A stretch of DNA of 64,000 nt, from positions 744,001 to 808,000 of the forward strand of contig NZ_CP170508.1 in NCBI RefSeq assembly GCF_052055875.1, written 5' to 3'. Source of the DNA: Methanosphaerula subterraneus (GTDB lineage: Archaea > Halobacteriota > Methanomicrobia > Methanomicrobiales > Methanospirillaceae). Made by a program: the position numbers and the translations under genes. Below, in pieces: positions 61,132 to 64,000 of the stretch (position 1 is the stretch's first letter; each line of letters begins with the position of its first letter). The notes under the pieces were generated by a model that saw only the letters and a program-made list of their open reading frames with translations, was not told where the DNA came from and ran no database searches.

Positions 61132-62343
61132 ATGGAACTCAGTTCGTGCAGGAAGATATACCGGAATGAGACGCAGCGAGCGGTCGACCCTGCAGTAACG
61201 CTCGAACGGATCGAGCGGCTGCTCCCAACGACCGGGATCACACGGGTCGCCGACATCACCGGTCTCGACCGGGTCGGGATCCCGGTCTTCTCGTGCATCC
61301 GTCCTGCAGCTGCAGACGGGGCGATTTCAGTCTACAACGGCAAAGGAGCGACCCCGATAGCGGCCAGGGTCTCTGCCATCATGGAAGGGATCGAGCGGTA
61401 CTCCGCAGAGGTGCACGACCGGTCCCTGATCATGGGAACCCACCGATCCCTTGCAGAGCAGGGGAGCGTCGTCGACCCGCAGGACCTGATCCTCCCCAGA
61501 GATGCTGACCCGGACCAGGTGCTCCCGTGGGTGAAGGGGTATGATATCGTCCAGCATGAAGAGGTGCTCCTCCCTGCCCATGCGGTCTTTCACCCGCTGC
61601 CACAGGGGACGGCACGGCTCTTTCGGACCAGCACCAACGGCATCGCCTCAGGGAATACCCTCGAAGAGGCCACCTTCCATGCCCTTGCCGAGATCGTGGA
61701 GCGGGACGCCTGGTCGATTGCAGAGGTTCTGCATGACACCGGGCCGGTCATCACCGATGTGACCGACCCGACCGCCTACTCGCTGCTCGATGCCTTCTCA
61801 AAGGCAGGGGTCGACATCGTCCTCCACGACCTGACAAGCGACATCGGGATACCGACGATCGCAGCCGCATCCGACGACCCGGTGCTCAGGGACCCCGGCC
61901 TCCTGACCCTCGGGATGGGGACGCACACCTCGGCTGCTATCGCTACGCTCAGGGCCTTGACTGAAGTGGCGCAGAGCCGGGTCACCCAGATCCATGGCGC
62001 CCGCGAGGACACCACCGAAGCCGACGAACGCCGTTCGATCGGATACGACCGGGTCAAACGGCTGAACCGGTACTGGTACGAGGAGAAGAGCACGGTTCCC
62101 TACGCCGCGCTTGCGAGCTGCGATACCGAGGACTTCCTCGACGATATCTGGGTGGTGACTGACCGGCTCGCAGCGGTCGGGCTGGATCGGGTGATCGTCA
62201 CCGACCTGACCCGGCCGGAGACCGGTGTGAACGTGGTCAGGGTCGTGGTGCCGGGGCTTGAGACCTATGCGATGGACAGCGAACGGCGGGGGGAACGGTG
62301 CCGGCATGCACGAAATCATCGTCTTTCTCGGACCAAGCCTTGA
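61132..62343 (+). CDS. YcaO protein, McrA-glycine thioamidation (methanogenesis marker 1)
   Basis: A 403-residue YcaO ATPase. Nucleotide-binding motifs are RVSAIMEGIERYSAEV (~78-93), ATFHALAEIVERDAWSIAEV (~178-197) and LRALTEVAQSRVTQIHGARE. The size and partner fit the methanogen YcaO that phosphorylates a backbone amide of methyl-coenzyme M reductase for sulfur exchange, giving thioglycine. The TfuA partner overlaps its 3' end by 38 bp. ATG 61132 with GGTGAAGGGTG upstream; the longer frame runs over nadA and is rejected. The sulfur could come from genes of this island. Confidence 0.92.
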   Translation: MELSSCRKIYRNETQRAVDPAVTLERIERLLPTTGITRVADITGLDRVGIPVFSCIRPAAADGAISVYNGKGATPIAARVSAIMEGIERYSAEVHDRSLIMGTHRSLAEQGSVVDPQDLILPRDADPDQVLPWVKGYDIVQHEEVLLPAHAVFHPLPQGTARLFRTSTNGIASGNTLEEATFHALAEIVERDAWSIAEVLHDTGPVITDVTDPTAYSLLDAFSKAGVDIVLHDLTSDIGIPTIAAASDDPVLRDPGLLTLGMGTHTSAAIATLRALTEVAQSRVTQIHGAREDTTEADERRSIGYDRVKRLNRYWYEEKSTVPYAALASCDTEDFLDDIWVVTDRLAAVGLDRVIVTDLTRPETGVNVVRVVVPGLETYAMDSERRGERCRHARNHRLSRTKP

Positions 62344-62932
62344 TCTGACGGCAGCCCGTGCTCTCCTCGACGCCGAGTACCGACCGCCGGCCAGGCGCGG
62401 CGACCTGTTGAAGGCGGCTGAAGAGGGAGCCAGGACGATCGTGCTGATCGACGGGGTCTTCTTTCAGGACTGCTCGGTCGGCCACCGGGAGGTTCTCGCT
62501 GCGATCAAACAGGGGACGACGGTGATCGGGGCCTCGAGTATGGGCGCCCTCCGGGCTTCCGAACTCGACACCTTCGGGATGATCGGGATCGGCGAGGTCT
62601 ACCGGCTCTACCGGGACGGGATCGTGGTCTCTGACGACGAGGTCGCGCTGATCTATGATCCCGAGACGTACCTCCATTTCTCAGAACCCCTCGTGAACAT
62701 CAGGCACAACCTGGACCTGGCTGTAAACGCCGGGGTCCTTACCCAAGATGCAGCAACGGAGATACTCACCCGCGGACAGCGGATGTACTTCCCGGACAGG
62801 ACCTATACATCGGTTACTGCAGGATCGGGAGAGGCAGGGGAAGCATTTCTTTCATTTGTCCGAACAAACGGCGAGGACCGGAAGAGGCTCGATGCCATCG
62901 AGGCTCTCCGCACCCTTACCATCCGGGGTTAA
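62306..62932 (+). CDS. TfuA-like protein, YcaO partner
   Basis: A 208-residue TfuA core protein: EIIVFLGPSLDLTAARALLD, YRPPARRGDLLKAAEEGART, the conserved GVFFQDCSVGHREVLAAIKQ and GASSMGALRASELDTFGMIG. In McrA thioglycine formation TfuA is thought to bring sulfide to YcaO. ATG 62306 lies inside the 3' end of ycaO in another frame, a common arrangement for this pair. The last ~35 residues are charged and less conserved. Confidence 0.92.
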   Translation: MHEIIVFLGPSLDLTAARALLDAEYRPPARRGDLLKAAEEGARTIVLIDGVFFQDCSVGHREVLAAIKQGTTVIGASSMGALRASELDTFGMIGIGEVYRLYRDGIVVSDDEVALIYDPETYLHFSEPLVNIRHNLDLAVNAGVLTQDAATEILTRGQRMYFPDRTYTSVTAGSGEAGEAFLSFVRTNGEDRKRLDAIEALRTLTIRG

Positions 62933-63044
62933 AGCCGGGGAAATGTTCATCTGATAATCCGGGCAAATACCAGTGGATTCCAAAGATCTGTCGGGGAAGC
63001 GCCTCACCGGGTACACAGGGCATAGTTCACCGCTTTCACAATGA

Positions 63045-63052
63045 TTATATAC
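63045..63052 (+). promoter_or_regulatory. TATA box of the SepCysS gene
   Basis: TTATATAC about 140 bp before the start codon. The expected transcription start falls near 63073, the first base of operator 3. Confidence 0.5.
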
Positions 63053-63072
63053 AAATCAGGTGAACCTTAAAA

Positions 63073-63084
63073 TCACAATTGTGA
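63073..63084. promoter_or_regulatory. Palindromic operator 3 upstream of SepCysS
   Basis: A perfect TCACAATTGTGA, identical to the core at 55811-55822, about 25 bp past a TATA box. Binding here would block transcription of the SepCysS gene. Confidence 0.75.
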
Positions 63085-63188
63085 ATAAACAATTGATTGA
63101 GTTGCCTGGATATCAGAGAGGCCGCGTCCCCGACCCCGTGTCAGATGATGAGTGCAAGCTCGTTTCTGGACTTCAGGAGAGATGAATT

Positions 63189-64000
63189 ATGGATATTCGG
63201 GTACAGAAGATATTTGAAGGGCTGTTCGCCCTTGAGGACCTCCGGGAGATCTACCGTCAGGCCCTGCCGTCAGGGCTCGACGAGGAGGAAGAGACCCGGT
63301 TTGCAGAGAAGATCGCTTCAATCAGGGAGATACTCGGAGAGATCGAGGCGGGCACCGGCCATCCGAAGGTGACCAGGATCGCAGGAAACATCGAGATTCG
63401 GGCCCGAGAAGAGAATCTAATCAATATCCAGCCCATCCAGGCGGCAGGACGGTTGACCCCTGAAGCCAGGAAGGCGGTCATCTCATATGGCGATGGATAC
63501 TCTGTCTGTGATGCCTGTAGAAAGCCGTTCCGGCTCGATAAGATCTGTAAGCCCCCGATCGCCACCTTCCACGAGGAACTCGCAGACTTCGTCGGGATGG
63601 ACCAGGCCCGGGTCGTGCCGGGGGCACGCAGGGGCTTCCAGGCAGTCACCTCGACGATCGTGAACAAAGGGGACAGCGTGGTCGTCTCGGCCCTCGCCCA
63701 CTACACCGAGTTCCTGGCAGTTGAAAACGCCGGCGGGATCGTCCGCGAGATCCCGGTGAATGAACAGAAGATCCTGACGGCCGATGCGGCAGCAGAGAAG
63801 ATCGAACAGGTCAAACAGGAGACCGGGGCCTACCCGGTGCTGGCGATGGTCGATCACTATGACTATCAACTTGCAAACGAGCACGACTTCGCAGCGATCG
63901 CGAAGGTCGCCCACCAGTACGACATCCCAATCCTGTATAACGGGGCATACACCGTCGGCGTGATGCCGGTCGACGGCAGGAAGCTCGGTGCCGACTTCGT
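63189..64000 (+). CDS. Sep-tRNA:Cys-tRNA synthase (SepCysS), 3' part outside window
   Basis: Open from ATG 63189 (GGAGAG 7 nt upstream) to the window edge, 270 residues. The core begins at ENLINIQPIQAAGRLTPEAR (~75-94), then the active-site Cys motif GDGYSVCDACRKPFRLDKIC (Cys 107 and 110), VVPGARRGFQAVTSTIVNKG and the PLP-domain part VLAMVDHYDYQLANEHDFAA. It converts phosphoseryl-tRNA(Cys) to cysteinyl-tRNA(Cys). The first ~70 residues are a helical extension beyond the short archaeal form, resembling the N-extended enzymes that need no separate SepCysE part. The 3' end is not visible. Confidence 0.93.
   Translation, partial: MDIRVQKIFEGLFALEDLREIYRQALPSGLDEEEETRFAEKIASIREILGEIEAGTGHPKVTRIAGNIEIRAREENLINIQPIQAAGRLTPEARKAVISYGDGYSVCDACRKPFRLDKICKPPIATFHEELADFVGMDQARVVPGARRGFQAVTSTIVNKGDSVVVSALAHYTEFLAVENAGGIVREIPVNEQKILTADAAAEKIEQVKQETGAYPVLAMVDHYDYQLANEHDFAAIAKVAHQYDIPILYNGAYTVGVMPVDGRKLGADF

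Overview
The window looks like a chromosomal segment of a methanogenic archaeon, most probably a Methanomicrobiales relative (Methanosphaerula or Methanoregula type; the genus is an inference). Support comes from a YcaO/TfuA pair of the methanogenesis-marker type that makes thioglycine in McrA, an N-terminally extended Sep-tRNA:Cys-tRNA synthase, archaeal V/A-type ATP synthase subunits, aIF-1A, a tRNA-Gln with the archaeal A1-U72 pair, and PKD-repeat surface proteins. Most genes are GC-rich; the stretches at 0.8-2.2 kb and 33-35 kb are AT-rich and look acquired.

Layout. 0-4.6 kb: an accessory strip with a gene cut by the window edge, an AT-rich membrane protein, an MNT/HEPN toxin-antitoxin pair bracketed by two decayed copies of one small gene, and tRNA-Gln. 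4.6-10.5 kb: a GNAT acetyltransferase and two large NosD-like surface proteins facing away from each other as an inverted repeat. 10.6-31 kb: envelope and transport genes. These include two DHA2-type exporters (one with a MarR regulator), an AI-2E family protein, an ABC-2 exporter, an operon with an ArsR-flavodoxin fusion, a bactofilin-like/Yip1/COG1361/MacB set, a PrsW protease, ThiD, and an isolated ATP synthase C-D pair. 31-43 kb: an accessory region with a family of membrane proteins sharing one zinc-ribbon head, a Panacea-PIN candidate toxin-antitoxin pair, a tyrosine integrase split by a frameshift, and a HicBA pair. 43-52 kb: mostly single housekeeping or membrane genes (MntP, a third DHA2 exporter, aIF-1A, a flavin-binding protein, DUF504, a PsiE-like protein, an M24 peptidase).

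52-64 kb is the most coherent part: a sulfur-trafficking island. It holds cysK, a CysE-MIP18 fusion, stand-alone ThiN, an AIR-synthase relative, a ThiS-like carrier with TtuA, larE-sufS-fdhD behind an HTH regulator, nadA-ycaO-tfuA, and SepCysS. Three near-identical palindromes (TCACAATTGTGA or one base different) lie exactly in the three intergenic gaps from which all these transcription units start. The Cys-containing HTH protein encoded at the central palindrome is the obvious candidate regulator. I regard this as the best candidate for an undescribed regulatory system here.

All calls were made by reading the sequence and its translations; no database search was run. Family names rest on recognised motifs, and start sites were adjusted where a Shine-Dalgarno sequence or family alignment argued for it.
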